Shown: positions 46,757-56,129 of the stretch, piece after piece | Layout of the letters: each line of letters begins with the position of its first letter | Position numbering within the stretch: position 1 is the first letter of the stretch | NCBI RefSeq assembly: GCF_900112135.1 | Contig: NZ_FOLC01000013.1 | Location: 98,440-162,439, forward strand | Origin: Collimonas sp. OK412 | GTDB taxonomy: Bacteria > Pseudomonadota > Gammaproteobacteria > Burkholderiales > Burkholderiaceae_D | Length of the DNA: 64,000 nt | Direction of reading: 5' to 3' | The notes under the pieces: generated by a model | Databases searched by the model: none | What the model was told of the DNA's origin: nothing | What the model saw: only the letters and a program-made list of their open reading frames with translations | Translations under genes and position numbers: made by a program

Positions 46757-47656
46757 ATGCATTCAGCCAGTCTTTCCACCGCGCCGCCAGCCCATCGCCT
46801 GCTGGCGGCCATGCCCATGGTATTCGTGCTGCTCTGGAGCACAGGGTTCGTGGTGGCCAAGTTCGGCTTGCCGTATGCGCCGCCGCTGACCTTCCTGCTG
46901 CTGCGCTTCGCCGGCGTGCTGCTGGTCCTGCTGCCTTTGGTGCTGCTGATGCGCGCCCCTTGGCCGGCAGGCCAGGTCCGGCATATCGCGATAGCCGGGA
47001 TCTTGCTGCAGGGCGGTTACCTGGCCGGCGTCTGGTGCGCCATCAAGCTGGGCATGCCGGCCGGCGTGTCGGCGCTGATCGTCGGCATGCAGCCGATTCT
47101 GACTGCGTTCGCCGCGCCCTTGATCGGCGAATCGGTGCGGCCGCGCCAATGGCTGGGATTGTTGCTCGGCATTTGCGGAGTAGGGCTGGTGGTCGCCGCC
47201 AAGGTCAGCCTGATCGGCCTGTCCTGGCAAAGCATCTCGCTGTGCCTGCTGGCTTTGGTTTCGATCACGCTCGGCACCTTGTACCAGAAACGCAAGTGCC
47301 CGCATTTCGATTTGCGCACCGGCACCATCATCCAGTTCGCCGCCTCGATCGCGGTGCTGCTGCCGTTCGCGGTTTTCTACGAACACCTGGGGCCAAGCCT
47401 GGATACGGTGCAATGGACGCCGCGCTTCGTCGGCGCTTTGCTGTGGTCGATCCTGGCCTTGTCGATCGGCGCGATCTTCCTGCTGTTCGCGCTGATACGC
47501 AAAAGCGCGGCAACCCGCGTCACCAGCCTGCTTTACCTGACGCCGCCGACCACCGCGCTGATGGCCTGGCTGATGTTTGGCGAAGTATTCAACCTGCTGG
47601 GCATCGCCGGCATGGCGGTGGCGATACTGGGCGTGGTATTTGTGATGAAAAAATAA
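46757..47656 (+). CDS. EamA/DMT-family transporter
   Basis: Membrane protein of 299 residues with ten hydrophobic segments in two EamA repeats. LLWSTGFVVAKFGLPYAPPL opens the first and SLLYLTPPTTALMAWLMFGE marks the second. The drug/metabolite exporters of this group move amino acids or related metabolites. Three bases separate it from the deacetylase gene, suggesting functional linkage, perhaps export of the deacetylated product. Confidence 0.87.
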   Translation: MHSASLSTAPPAHRLLAAMPMVFVLLWSTGFVVAKFGLPYAPPLTFLLLRFAGVLLVLLPLVLLMRAPWPAGQVRHIAIAGILLQGGYLAGVWCAIKLGMPAGVSALIVGMQPILTAFAAPLIGESVRPRQWLGLLLGICGVGLVVAAKVSLIGLSWQSISLCLLALVSITLGTLYQKRKCPHFDLRTGTIIQFAASIAVLLPFAVFYEHLGPSLDTVQWTPRFVGALLWSILALSIGAIFLLFALIRKSAATRVTSLLYLTPPTTALMAWLMFGEVFNLLGIAGMAVAILGVVFVMKK

Positions 47657-47662
47657 GCGGGT

Positions 47663-48445
47663 TCAAACCGGCAGCAGCATCACCAGCTTGAGTTCCGGCC
47701 GGTTGGCCACCCGCAGGTTGACTTGCCGGTACGACAGCTGGCCCAGGGCCGGATGGCTGAAGCGGCGTTCGCCGCCTTCCTTTTCCACTACGTCATGCAG
47801 GTTCCAGGCGCGTTTGAACGCGCTGCTGGCGGCGCTCAGGCGCGCCACCAGCTGGACAATCTCCGGTTCATCCAGGTACATGCCGCAATCGGCCCGGAAT
47901 TCGGCAGCCAGCCGGCTGGCTCGTTGTTCCCAGTCGCTGATGAGTTGCGCGGCTTCCGGGGTGCAGTAGGTGTATTCGAGCAGGTTCCTGCCGGCGCTTT
48001 TTTTATCCAGCCAGCCGACGAACAGCGTCTTGGCGGCGCGGTTCCAGGCGATCGCATTCCAGTGGCGGTCCAGCAGGTAGGCGGGGGTCTTGATGGCGCC
48101 GGTGACGGCCAGTATTTCAGCCGGGATTTCCTGGGCCAGCGCGTCCTGCGCCTGCGGATCTTTTTTGCCCGACAGTTCAAACAGGTAAGCACGCTTGGCG
48201 CGCGACAGCTGCAAAGCTTCGGCGATCCGCGCCAGCGCCGGCGCCGATACCGACACGGTGCGCCCTTGTTCTATCCAGGTGTACCAGGTGACGCTGATAT
48301 CGCACAGCTGGGCCACTTCTTCGCGCCGCAAGCCAGGAGTGCGGCGGCGCGTGCTGCCGCCCAGCCTGAGCGCTGCGGTCGGAAGCTGGGTGCGCTGGGT
48401 CTTGATGAATTCGCCCAGTGCTTTGCGTTTGCCGGTCTGGTCCAT
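47663..48445 (-). CDS. XRE-family regulator with MmyB-like ligand-binding domain
   Basis: Protein of 260 residues. N-terminal helix-turn-helix (RRTPGLRREEVAQLCDISVT, TWIEQGR) and a C-terminal MmyB-like PAS-type domain (LLDRHWNAIAWNRAAKTLF onward) that in Streptomyces-type homologues binds fatty acids. I chose the ATG at 48445, with ACAGGA upstream; the long upstream extension is spurious. It is divergent from a methyltransferase gene across a 113-bp gap containing nested palindromes. Confidence 0.87.
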   Translation of the reverse strand: MDQTGKRKALGEFIKTQRTQLPTAALRLGGSTRRRTPGLRREEVAQLCDISVTWYTWIEQGRTVSVSAPALARIAEALQLSRAKRAYLFELSGKKDPQAQDALAQEIPAEILAVTGAIKTPAYLLDRHWNAIAWNRAAKTLFVGWLDKKSAGRNLLEYTYCTPEAAQLISDWEQRASRLAAEFRADCGMYLDEPEIVQLVARLSAASSAFKRAWNLHDVVEKEGGERRFSHPALGQLSYRQVNLRVANRPELKLVMLLPV

Positions 48446-48446
48446 G

Positions 48447-48500
48447 TTTATCCTGTTATTCGTAGTACTAGTATAAGCACTAGTCTTGTAACAGGATAAA
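48447..48500. promoter_or_regulatory. Nested palindromic operator between XRE regulator and methyltransferase
   Basis: A perfect 12-bp inverted repeat (TTTATCCTGTTA at 48447-48458, TAACAGGATAAA at 48489-48500) encloses two ACTAGT hexamers at 48467-48472 and 48479-48484, 12 bp apart. One outer arm overlaps the ribosome-binding site of the regulator. Very likely the binding site of the regulator. Confidence 0.75.
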
Positions 48501-48558
48501 AAATAATTAGACTGGATCCTGCCTGAAACGACATGGCCTGTTCCCGAGGAGAAAACCG

Positions 48559-49326
48559 ATGACCGCCGTACGCAACCACGACAAAGTAGTTTCCGAACAA
48601 TTCGGCAGCACCGCTGCCGCCTACCTGACCAGCACCGTCCACGCCCAGGGCGCGGACTTGCAGCAGCTGGCAACCTACGCCAGCAAATTCCCGCAAGGCA
48701 AGGCGCTCGACGTCGGCTGCGGAGCAGGGCATGCCGCGTTCGCGATTGCGCCGCATACCGGGGTAGTGATCGCCTACGACCTGGCTGCCGAAATGCTGGA
48801 CGTCGTGCAGCAAGCCGCCGCCGAGCGCGGCCTGAAAAATCTTCACGTACAGCAAGGCAGCGCCGACCGCCTGCCGTTTGCCGACGCTTCATTTGAGCTG
48901 GTGTGTACGCGCTTTAGCGCGCATCATTGGACCAGGCTGCCGGAAGCGCTGGCTGAAATGGCGCGGGTGTTGAAACCGGGCGGCACATGCATCGTGATCG
49001 ATACCGCTGCACCGGAGGACGTGTTGAGCGACACCTATTTCCAGTCGATCGAACTGCTGCGCGACACCTCGCACGTGCGCAATCGCAGCGTGGCGGGCTG
49101 GCGCCGGTTGCTGGCCGAAGCCGGCTTGCGTCCGGCGGCGGACAACAGCTGGAAGCTGCCCTTGCAGTTCGATACCTGGGTGGCCCGGATGCGTACGCCG
49201 CCGGAACGGGTGGCGGCGATCAAGTCGTTGTGGGACAGTGCGCCGTCGGAAGTGGCGGCTTATTTTGAGCTGCAGGCCGACTACTCGTTTTCGATAGACG
49301 TCGTGCAACTTGAATGTTACAAATAG
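48559..49326 (+). CDS. Class I SAM-dependent methyltransferase (UbiE-like)
   Basis: Protein of 255 residues. The SAM-binding motif I is ALDVGCGAGHAAFAI, motif II around LPFADASFELVCTRFSAHHW, then EMARVLKPGGTCIVID. It is of the small-molecule (UbiE/arsenite-like) class. The substrate is unknown. GAGGAG precedes ATG at 48559. The divergent XRE regulator probably controls it. Confidence 0.85.
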   Translation: MTAVRNHDKVVSEQFGSTAAAYLTSTVHAQGADLQQLATYASKFPQGKALDVGCGAGHAAFAIAPHTGVVIAYDLAAEMLDVVQQAAAERGLKNLHVQQGSADRLPFADASFELVCTRFSAHHWTRLPEALAEMARVLKPGGTCIVIDTAAPEDVLSDTYFQSIELLRDTSHVRNRSVAGWRRLLAEAGLRPAADNSWKLPLQFDTWVARMRTPPERVAAIKSLWDSAPSEVAAYFELQADYSFSIDVVQLECYK

Positions 49327-49331
49327 TCAGA

Positions 49332-49386
49332 ATGTCTGGATCAGGAGTTACGGTAAAATCTATCTCGCAAATTCTGGTCCAGACAT
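49332..49386. repeat. Distant 9-bp inverted repeat upstream of pbpG
   Basis: ATGTCTGGA (49332-49340) and TCCAGACAT (49378-49386) are perfect inverted copies 37 bp apart. They flank an AT-rich stretch with TAAAAT. They may be operator halves or terminator-like arms for the methyltransferase gene, which ends 5 bp before. Confidence 0.5.
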
Positions 49387-49493
49387 CGAAAGTCGTTTAA
49401 TTTAGTGCGCTAACCCTCTAATTCTCTTGCGATTTCTTAGATATTTGCCTACACTTCCACAAAGTTATAGATCGCCGCATATTGGAGCCGCAA

Positions 49494-50645
49494 ATGGGCA
49501 AATCCGCGTTAATTGTTTTTTTGTCACTCTTCCTCGTGCTCGCGAACGCGCCCGTTGCCCTTGCTTCAGCCGAAACTAAACACAGCACTGCAAAAAAAGC
49601 CGCTAAAAAACCAGCGGCTACAGCTGCTTCCGCCGGCAAAAAAGCGGTAGCCAGATCCGGTTCCAGAAAACATGCCGTGATCGCGGCACGTGGCCGGAGC
49701 GATACGGCATCGTTCAATAAGAATGAAAAGCTGGTGAAGAAAGTAGTGATGGTCCATGGCCGTCGCAAAGTCACTTACCAGCGCATCGCATTCGCACCTG
49801 CAGTGCCGGCTTTGCCGCCGGTCCTGTCTGCCGGCGAGCAAGCCGGACTGAACCTGACGCGCGATCCGCTCGAACTGAAATCGAGCGTGGCGCTGGTGCT
49901 GGACCAGAACAGTTCGGAAGTGCTGCTGGATAAAAATTCCCAGATTGCGTTGCCGATCGCGTCGCTGACCAAGCTGATGACCAGCATGGTGGTGGTGGAA
50001 TCGAAACAGGACATGAACGAAGTGCTGACCGTGACCGATGACGACATCGATCGCGAAAAGCACAGCGGCTCGCGCTTGCGCATCGGTTCGCAGCTGACAC
50101 GCGCCGACATGCTGCACATCGCCTTGATGAGTTCCGAGAACCGCGCCGCATCCGCGCTCGGCCGCTCCTATCCTGGCGGCTTGCCGGCTTTCGTGCTCGC
50201 CATGAACGCCAAGGCAAAAGCCCTGGGCATGACCGAAACCCACTATGTCGATTCGACCGGCCTGTCGCACCTGAATGTCGCCAGCGCCCGCGACCTGTCG
50301 CGCCTGGTCATGGCTGCCTACCAGCATCCGGTGATCCGCCAGTATTCGACCGATTCCAAATATGTAGTGGAGCCGGGCGGCCGGCCGCTGCAATACTCGA
50401 CATCGAACCACCTGGTCGAAAATCCTGAATGGCAGATCGGTTTGCAAAAGACCGGATACATCAACGAAGCAGGCCGCTGCATGGTCATGCAGACCACGAT
50501 CGACGGTCGCCAGATCGTGATGGTGTTCCTCGATTCGCGCGGCAAGTATTCGCGCCAGGCAGACGCCGACCGGGTCCGCAAGTGGCTCGCCGATGCACAT
50601 CCTGCCGCCCTGACGCGCGTAAAGATCGCCGACGGCCAGACCTAG
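49494..50645 (+). CDS. pbpG: D-alanyl-D-alanine endopeptidase (PBP7 family)
   Basis: Penicillin-binding protein of 383 residues with signal peptide (about 1-25) and a Lys/Ala-rich segment before the S11 peptidase domain. Active-site SxxK is SLTK in PIASLTKLMTSMV, SxN is in MSSENRAAS and KTG in LQKTGYIN. It cuts D-Ala cross-links in peptidoglycan. The ATG at 49494 has GGAG upstream; a TTG at 49482 is less likely. The extra basic N-terminal stretch could contact the cell wall. Confidence 0.92.
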   Translation: MGKSALIVFLSLFLVLANAPVALASAETKHSTAKKAAKKPAATAASAGKKAVARSGSRKHAVIAARGRSDTASFNKNEKLVKKVVMVHGRRKVTYQRIAFAPAVPALPPVLSAGEQAGLNLTRDPLELKSSVALVLDQNSSEVLLDKNSQIALPIASLTKLMTSMVVVESKQDMNEVLTVTDDDIDREKHSGSRLRIGSQLTRADMLHIALMSSENRAASALGRSYPGGLPAFVLAMNAKAKALGMTETHYVDSTGLSHLNVASARDLSRLVMAAYQHPVIRQYSTDSKYVVEPGGRPLQYSTSNHLVENPEWQIGLQKTGYINEAGRCMVMQTTIDGRQIVMVFLDSRGKYSRQADADRVRKWLADAHPAALTRVKIADGQT

Positions 50646-50688
50646 GGTTTACCCGGGACGTAGACCAGACCGGATTATCATCCGGCAT

Positions 50689-50734
50689 AAAAAAAACAGA
50701 GTTTATTCATTGCGAATAAACTCTGTTTTTTTTA
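50689..50734. terminator. Bidirectional terminator between pbpG and IclR gene
   Basis: AAACAGAGTTTATTC pairs with GAATAAACTCTGTTT, with eight A on the left and eight T on the right. It serves both convergent genes. Confidence 0.95.
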
Positions 50735-50746
50735 TGTCTTGCCTGG

Positions 50747-51532
50747 TTACGATTGCTGCGAGGTATATCCGAGCACCGCGGAAATCTGGTTCGCGGTGCT
50801 GATCAGGTCCTCCACCCATTCCTCCTGCAGGCGATCGGCCGGCGCCGAGATCGACAGGCCGGCCACCATCTTGCCGGAATCGTCGCGGATGCCGGCCGCC
50901 ATGCAGCGCACGCCCAGCTCCAGTTCTTCGTTGTCGCGCGCATAACCGAGCGCGCGCACCAGGCTCAGTTCGCGTTCCAGCTTGCTGAGGTCGGTGATGG
51001 AATTCTTGTTGTGTCCTGCCAGCCCGGTGCGGGTGGCGTAGGCGCGCACCATTTTCGGATCGTCGATGGACAGGAACAGCTTGCCGGTGGAAGTCAGGTG
51101 CAGCGGCGCCCGGCCGCCGATGGCGCGCACCACCTGCATGCCCGAGCGTTCTGAAAACGCGCGGTCGATATAGACGATTTCATCGCTCTGGCGCACCGAC
51201 AGGTTGACGGTCTGGTTGGTCTTGCGATGCAGGCCGCGCATGAAATCAAGCGCCGCTTCACGCACGTTGAGACGGCTCTTGACGACATTGCCGAGTTCCA
51301 GCAGGCGCATGCCAAGGCGATAGCTGCCCGGCTCGGAGCGGTCGACAAAACGCTTTACCACCAGGTCGTTGAGAATCCGGTGCGCGGTCGACGGATGCAA
51401 GCCGGTGACGGCCGATAGTTCTTTCAGGCTTACCGGGTCAGGGTAGAGCGCCAGCGTATCGAGCAGTGAAATCATGCGCTCTATGACCTGGATCGAAATC
51501 TTGTCGGCGTCGTCGGCAGTGGCTGTTTTCAT
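50747..51532 (-). CDS. IclR-family transcriptional regulator
   Basis: Protein of 261 residues. Winged helix at about 15-80 (LKELSAVTGLHPSTAHRILN), then the IclR effector domain (SVRQSDEIVYIDRAF; APLHLTSTGKLFL; GIRDDSGKMVAGLSISAP). The ATG at 51532 has no strong Shine-Dalgarno. No catabolic gene is adjacent, so its target is not clear. Confidence 0.9.
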   Translation of the reverse strand: MKTATADDADKISIQVIERMISLLDTLALYPDPVSLKELSAVTGLHPSTAHRILNDLVVKRFVDRSEPGSYRLGMRLLELGNVVKSRLNVREAALDFMRGLHRKTNQTVNLSVRQSDEIVYIDRAFSERSGMQVVRAIGGRAPLHLTSTGKLFLSIDDPKMVRAYATRTGLAGHNKNSITDLSKLERELSLVRALGYARDNEELELGVRCMAAGIRDDSGKMVAGLSISAPADRLQEEWVEDLISTANQISAVLGYTSQQS

Positions 51533-51760
51533 TGGAGTAATGGTGCATTGCAATGGAATGTTTATATCATAATGTGAAAAGTTGTGCTTCGTTATTGTCG
51601 TCGATTAGAGTGCATTCACGAGCCGGCGCGCTGGCGGCAACCGGCGAAAAAGCATTTAGCGTGCAGCGCAGCAAGGCTGTTAAAATTCGCTAACGCAAAC
51701 CGGCGTTTCCATCACAGCGAGCCTAGTACCGCACTGGCTTGCCATCAGATCCAGCACAGC

Positions 51761-52192
51761 ATGAGCGAAAACAAGCAATCATCGCAGTCGCAAGACGCGC
51801 CGCAGCAGCCGATCAGCGAATTCAAGAGCACCAGCGGATTCAAGAGGATTTTTTCAGCGTTCTTCTATTCTGCGGAAGGCTTCAAGTCGGCCTGGAAAAA
51901 CGAACATGCATTCCGCCAGGAGCTGATGATCGTGGTTCCCGGCATCATCGTCGCCTTGCTGCTGCCGGTGACGGCGCTGCAGAAACTGCTGCTGATCGCG
52001 GTGCTGGTCTGGATCATCATCATCGAGCTGATCAATTCGGCGATTGAAGCGGTGGTGGACCGGGTCTCGCTGGAACGTAATCCACTCTCCAAGAACGCCA
52101 AGGATTTCGGCAGCGCCGCGGTGCTGCTGACCTGCGTGCTGGCGGTCGCCACCTGGGCGGTGATCTTGTATCCCGTCCTGTCCCAAGGCTAA
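51761..52192 (+). CDS. dgkA: Diacylglycerol kinase
   Basis: Small integral membrane kinase of 143 residues, about 20 longer than the E. coli form because of a polar N-terminal extension. FKSAWKNEHAFRQE holds the conserved acidic and Asn residues, and IELINSAIEAVVDRVSLERN the active-site Glu region; three hydrophobic helices follow the pattern. It phosphorylates diacylglycerol to phosphatidate. The 228 bases upstream to the IclR gene hold no other gene. Confidence 0.93.
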   Translation: MSENKQSSQSQDAPQQPISEFKSTSGFKRIFSAFFYSAEGFKSAWKNEHAFRQELMIVVPGIIVALLLPVTALQKLLLIAVLVWIIIIELINSAIEAVVDRVSLERNPLSKNAKDFGSAAVLLTCVLAVATWAVILYPVLSQG

Positions 52193-52281
52193 ATCCTGCA
52201 AAGAAGGCTTTTTCGGTTTTCTGTTGCCCATGTTTGCACGTTTGTGTATATTTACACTTGTTTGTGCACGATATGGGCGAT

Positions 52282-53076
52282 ATGAACACGACCAACCTAC
52301 TTCTCAAAGAGCGCCACGCATTCATCCGGCAACGCCTGCTGGCTGACGGCCGGGTGCTGGCGCTGGACCTGGCACAGCAGCTTAACGTCTCAGAAGATAC
52401 CATCCGGCGCGACCTGCGCGACCTCGCCGCCGCCGGTTTGTGCACCCGCGTGTACGGCGGCGCGCTGCCGCTGCCTCCTGCGGCGGGGCCGCTGGCTGAA
52501 CGGCGGGCCCAGGCGCCGGAGCGCAAGGCGCAGCTGGCGCGGGCGGCGGTGTCGCTGGTAACGGCCGGCAACGTCCTGTTCATCGACGCCGGTTCGACCA
52601 ACCTGGAGATTGCCGCGGCACTGCCGGAGCTGCCGCTGACGGTCGTCACCAATGCCGCCGCTGTCGCGCTGGCGCTGCAAGAGCGGCCGGCAATCGAACT
52701 GATCATGATCGGCGGCCGGGTCGACCGCCGCAGCGGCGCCAACCTGGGCGCTGCCGCGCTGCGCGACGCCGAGCGCATGCGGCCCGACATTTTTTTCCTG
52801 GGCGGCTGCGGGGTCGACGCCAGCGCCGGCGTCACCTGCTTTAACTACGAAGAAGCCGAATTCAAGCGCAGCCTGGCTGCCGTCAGCAAAGCGGTGCTGG
52901 TGGCCGCCACCAGCGAAAAATTCGGCACTGCGGCGACTTATGCGGTGCTGCCTGCCGCCCACCTTACGCACCTGGTGCTCGAATCCGATACCGACAGCAG
53001 CCAGGCCGGCGAGTTTGCCCGGCAAGGCGTGCAACTGCTGTACGCCAATGCTGACTACCTGAAAGCCCAGCCATGA
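52282..53076 (+). CDS. DeoR-family transcriptional regulator
   Basis: Protein of 264 residues. N-terminal winged helix (LALDLAQQLNVSEDTIRRDL) and a sugar-phosphate-sensor domain (LFIDAGSTNLEIAAALPEL; MIGGRVDRRSGANLG). These usually respond to a phosphorylated sugar. Start is uncertain: ATG at 52282 or 52273. Upstream, GTGTA-TATT-TACAC (near 52232-52246) and TTTGTG repeats look like a DeoR-type operator. It overlaps the MFS gene by ATGA. Confidence 0.88.
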   Translation: MNTTNLLLKERHAFIRQRLLADGRVLALDLAQQLNVSEDTIRRDLRDLAAAGLCTRVYGGALPLPPAAGPLAERRAQAPERKAQLARAAVSLVTAGNVLFIDAGSTNLEIAAALPELPLTVVTNAAAVALALQERPAIELIMIGGRVDRRSGANLGAAALRDAERMRPDIFFLGGCGVDASAGVTCFNYEEAEFKRSLAAVSKAVLVAATSEKFGTAATYAVLPAAHLTHLVLESDTDSSQAGEFARQGVQLLYANADYLKAQP

Positions 53077-54227
53077 ACCATATCGGTCCCAAGCAACGTC
53101 TCGCTACCCGCCTGGCCTTCCTTAGCGCAGGCCTGGCCATGGCGGCCTGGGCGCCGCTGGTGCCGTATGTCAAAGCGCGGCTCGGGCTGGAAGAAGCCGA
53201 GCTCGGTTTGCTGCTGCTGTGCCTCGGCGTCGGCTCCTTGCTGGCCATGCCGCTGACCGGCGTGCTGGCGGCGCGCCTCGGCTGCCGGCGCGTGGTCCTG
53301 GCGGCCGGCGGCCTGGCTTGCCTGGCGCTGCCTTGCCTGCCGCTGGCGGCCAGCGCGCCGCAGCTGGCGCTTACCTTGTTCATCTTCGGCGCAGCCATAG
53401 GCACCCTCGATGTGGCCATGAACATACACGCCGTCATGGTGGAAAAAGCCAGCGGCGGCGCCCTCATGTCCGGTTTCCACGGGTTGTTCAGCGTGGGCGG
53501 ATTCCTCGGCGCCGGCGGCATGGCGTTGCTGCTGTGGAGCGGCTTGAGTCCGGCCTGGGCCAGCCTGGCGGCGGCGCTGGTTGTGACGCTGGCGCTGGCG
53601 GCGGCCGGTCCGCACCTGTTGCGCGAGCCTGAGCCGGGCGAGCGCGGAAGCTTGTTCGTGCTGCCGCATGGCGCGGTGATCTTTATCGGCGTGCTGTGTT
53701 TTATCGTATTCCTGGTGGAGGGCGCGATCCTCGACTGGAGCGCGCTGTTCCTGACCGCCAGCCGCGGCCTGGACCCCCGCCAGGGCGGGCTCGGTTATGC
53801 CGCTTTTGCCATCGCCATGACCAGCGGCCGCCTCAGCGGCGACCGCATCGTCAAGCGTTTTGGCAGCAAGCGCGTATTGCTGCTGGGCGGCCTGTGCGCC
53901 GCCGCCGGTTTTTTTGTGGCAGTGCTTGCGCCGGCTGCCAGCATGGCCTTGCTCGGTTTTGTATTGATCGGGCTGGGCGCATCCAATATCGTACCCATCC
54001 TGTTTACCGCAGCCGGCAACCAGCCGGCGATGCCGGCCAGCCTGGCGATCGCCGCCATCACTACCATCGGTTACGCCGGCATCCTGGCCGGCCCCGCGCT
54101 GATCGGCTTTGTGGCGCACGCCAGCAGCCTGAGCATTGCCTTCGGCGGACTGGGCTGCGCATTGCTGCTGGTAGCCTCCAGCGCGTATCTCGGCGTAGCT
54201 GGCGGGACTGCGCGCAAGTCCCGCTGA
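53073..54227 (+). CDS. MFS transporter (sugar/fucose-permease-like)
   Basis: Membrane protein of 384 residues with about twelve helices. The YVKARLGLEEAELGLLLLCLGVGS and GCRRVVLAAGGLACL regions match the bacterial MFS group often placed beside DeoR regulators. Substrate unknown; the overlap with the regulator gene suggests it is specific for the regulator's inducer. Confidence 0.85.
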   Translation: MNHIGPKQRLATRLAFLSAGLAMAAWAPLVPYVKARLGLEEAELGLLLLCLGVGSLLAMPLTGVLAARLGCRRVVLAAGGLACLALPCLPLAASAPQLALTLFIFGAAIGTLDVAMNIHAVMVEKASGGALMSGFHGLFSVGGFLGAGGMALLLWSGLSPAWASLAAALVVTLALAAAGPHLLREPEPGERGSLFVLPHGAVIFIGVLCFIVFLVEGAILDWSALFLTASRGLDPRQGGLGYAAFAIAMTSGRLSGDRIVKRFGSKRVLLLGGLCAAAGFFVAVLAPAASMALLGFVLIGLGASNIVPILFTAAGNQPAMPASLAIAAITTIGYAGILAGPALIGFVAHASSLSIAFGGLGCALLLVASSAYLGVAGGTARKSR

Positions 54228-54460
54228 GAGCGGCGGCCAAGGCAGCTGCCATCGCGCCGCGCGGCAACGCGACTCCTTACAGCTTGCAAAGCTATATGCT
54301 AATTCAGCGGGAATAAACGTCCCCCTTATTCGCCTGGCCAGTCCATACATATCTGTTTTCTGCATAAGGAGAGAAGAAAGAATTCGTTTTGTTTTCCAGG
54401 CCGCCTCATTAATCTGTATTCCTCAAAACAAAAAACATCTACAAACAAGGGAAGCAGAAC
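54228..54460 (+). promoter_or_regulatory. Upstream region of sbp
   Basis: 233 bp without a gene. It has an inverted repeat GAATAA (54311-54316) / TTATTC (54326-54331) and a purine-rich stretch around 54366-54385. In proteobacteria such regions are bound by the sulfur-starvation activator CysB. No clear -35/-10 pair. Confidence 0.35.
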
Positions 54461-55477
54461 ATGTTCAAGAAAATAGTCAGGTCGGTCATCGCCATCGCCT
54501 TGGTAGCCCAGGGGGCGCAGATTGTTCATGCGGCTGATTTTTCGCTGCTCAATGTTTCTTACGATCCGACACGCGAGCTGTACCAGGAGTACAACAAGGC
54601 TTTTGCCAAGTACTGGAAAGACAAGACCGGCGACAATCTCACCCTGAAGGCGTCGCATGGCGGTTCCGGCAAGCAGGGGCGCTCGGTGATCGACGGCCTG
54701 GAAGCCGATGTGGTGACCCTGGCGCTGGCCTACGATATCGACGAGATTTCAGAAAAAGCCAAGCTGCTGCCGGCCGACTGGCAAAAACGCTTGCCGCATA
54801 ACAGCACGCCGTATACATCGACCATCGTGCTGCTGGTGCGCAAAGGCAATCCGAAGGGCATCAAGGACTGGGACGACCTGGTCAAGCCTGGCGTGTCGGT
54901 CGTGGTGGCCAACCCGAAAACTTCCGGCGGCGCGCGCTGGGCCTACCTGGCTGCTTACGGCTATGCGCTGAAGAAGAACAATAACGACGACGCCAAGGCG
55001 CGCGATTTCATTTCGCGCCTGTACAAGAACGTGCCGGTGCTGGATTCCGGCGCGCGCGGTTCGACGGTCACCTTTGCCGAACGCGGCGTAGGCGATGTGC
55101 TGCTGTCGTGGGAAAACGAAGCCTACCTGGTGGAAGCGGAATTCGGTAAAGGCAAGTTCGATACGGTGTTCCCGTCCCTGAGCATCCTGGCCGAACCGCC
55201 GGTGGCGGTGGTGGACAAAGTGGTCGACAAGCGCGGCACGCGCAAGATTGCGCAAGCCTACCTGGAGTACCTGTACTCGCCGGAAGGCCAGGAAATCGCC
55301 GCCCACAATTATTACCGTCCTATCGACCCTAAAGTCGCCGCCAAGTACGCCGGCAAGTTTCCGAAGCTGAGCCTGTTCACCATCGACGACACTTTCGGCG
55401 GCTGGAAAAATGCGCAGAAGGTGCACTTCAGCGACGGCGGCGTGTTCGACAAGATTTATCAGCCTGGCGTGAAATAA
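54461..55477 (+). CDS. sbp: Periplasmic sulfate-binding protein
   Basis: Protein of 338 residues with a signal peptide (cleavage after VHA at about residue 24). [22 protein letters not shown], the [12 protein letters not shown] ligand loop, [21 protein letters not shown] and NHEA-like [13 protein letters not shown] are diagnostic of Sbp. It delivers sulfate or thiosulfate to the CysTWA permease, whose genes are not in the window. It heads the sulfur-scavenging region. Confidence 0.95.
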   Translation: MFKKIVRSVIAIALVAQGAQIVHAADFSLLNVSYDPTRELYQEYNKAFAKYWKDKTGDNLTLKASHGGSGKQGRSVIDGLEADVVTLALAYDIDEISEKAKLLPADWQKRLPHNSTPYTSTIVLLVRKGNPKGIKDWDDLVKPGVSVVVANPKTSGGARWAYLAAYGYALKKNNNDDAKARDFISRLYKNVPVLDSGARGSTVTFAERGVGDVLLSWENEAYLVEAEFGKGKFDTVFPSLSILAEPPVAVVDKVVDKRGTRKIAQAYLEYLYSPEGQEIAAHNYYRPIDPKVAAKYAGKFPKLSLFTIDDTFGGWKNAQKVHFSDGGVFDKIYQPGVK

Positions 55478-55538
55478 GCAGGCTGACCGGAATGAATCAA
55501 CTGCCCTGCCTGGCGGGGCGGTTCCAAGATTGCTGAAA

Positions 55539-56129
55539 ATGACTATTTTGTTATTGGCCGGCAGCCCGTCGGCGCCTTCGCGTTCTACCCGTTTATTGCA
55601 TTACACAGGTGAAAAACTGGCGTTGCTGGGACACCGCTACAGCAAGCTCGACGTGCGCGACCTGCCGGGCGATGCGCTGCTGCGGGCCGATTTCAGCCAC
55701 GCGGCGATCCAGGCTGCGCTGGAGCAGGTAGCGCAAGCCACGGCGGTGGTAGTGGCGACGCCGGTCTACAAGGCTTCGTACAGCGGCGTGCTGAAAGCGT
55801 TCCTCGACCTGCTGCCGCAGTTCGGCCTGACCGGCAAGCTGGTGCTGCCGCTGGCCACCGGCGGCAGCCAGTCGCACATGCTGGCGCTGGATTACGCCTT
55901 GCGCCCGGTATTGTCGTCGCTGGCGGCGCGCCATGTACTGCCCAGCATCTATGCGACCGAAGCGCAGGTGCAATGGTCGGAGCAAGAAGGATTGAGCCTG
56001 GACCAGGCCATCTTCCAGCGCATCAGCGAAGGCGTGCAGCAGTTGTCGGACAGCTTGCTGGCGTTGCGTAAAACCGGCGCCAACCATTTCGATCCGATTC
56101 CGTTTTCGCAGGTGCGATGTAGCGTGTAG
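55539..56129 (+). CDS. ssuE: NADPH-dependent FMN reductase
   Basis: Flavodoxin-like reductase of 196 residues that supplies FMNH2 to the SsuD monooxygenase. N-terminal LLLAGSPSAPSRSTRLL is the FMN phosphate loop; ATPVYKASYSGVLKAFLDLLP is typical of SsuE. The start is set at the ATG 55539; a TTG three codons earlier is also possible. Confidence 0.92.
   Translation: MTILLLAGSPSAPSRSTRLLHYTGEKLALLGHRYSKLDVRDLPGDALLRADFSHAAIQAALEQVAQATAVVVATPVYKASYSGVLKAFLDLLPQFGLTGKLVLPLATGGSQSHMLALDYALRPVLSSLAARHVLPSIYATEAQVQWSEQEGLSLDQAIFQRISEGVQQLSDSLLALRKTGANHFDPIPFSQVRCSV

Noticed and set aside
49482..49493. TTG start for pbpG at 49482
   Set aside because: The TTG overlaps the GGAG ribosome-binding site that serves the ATG at 49494.
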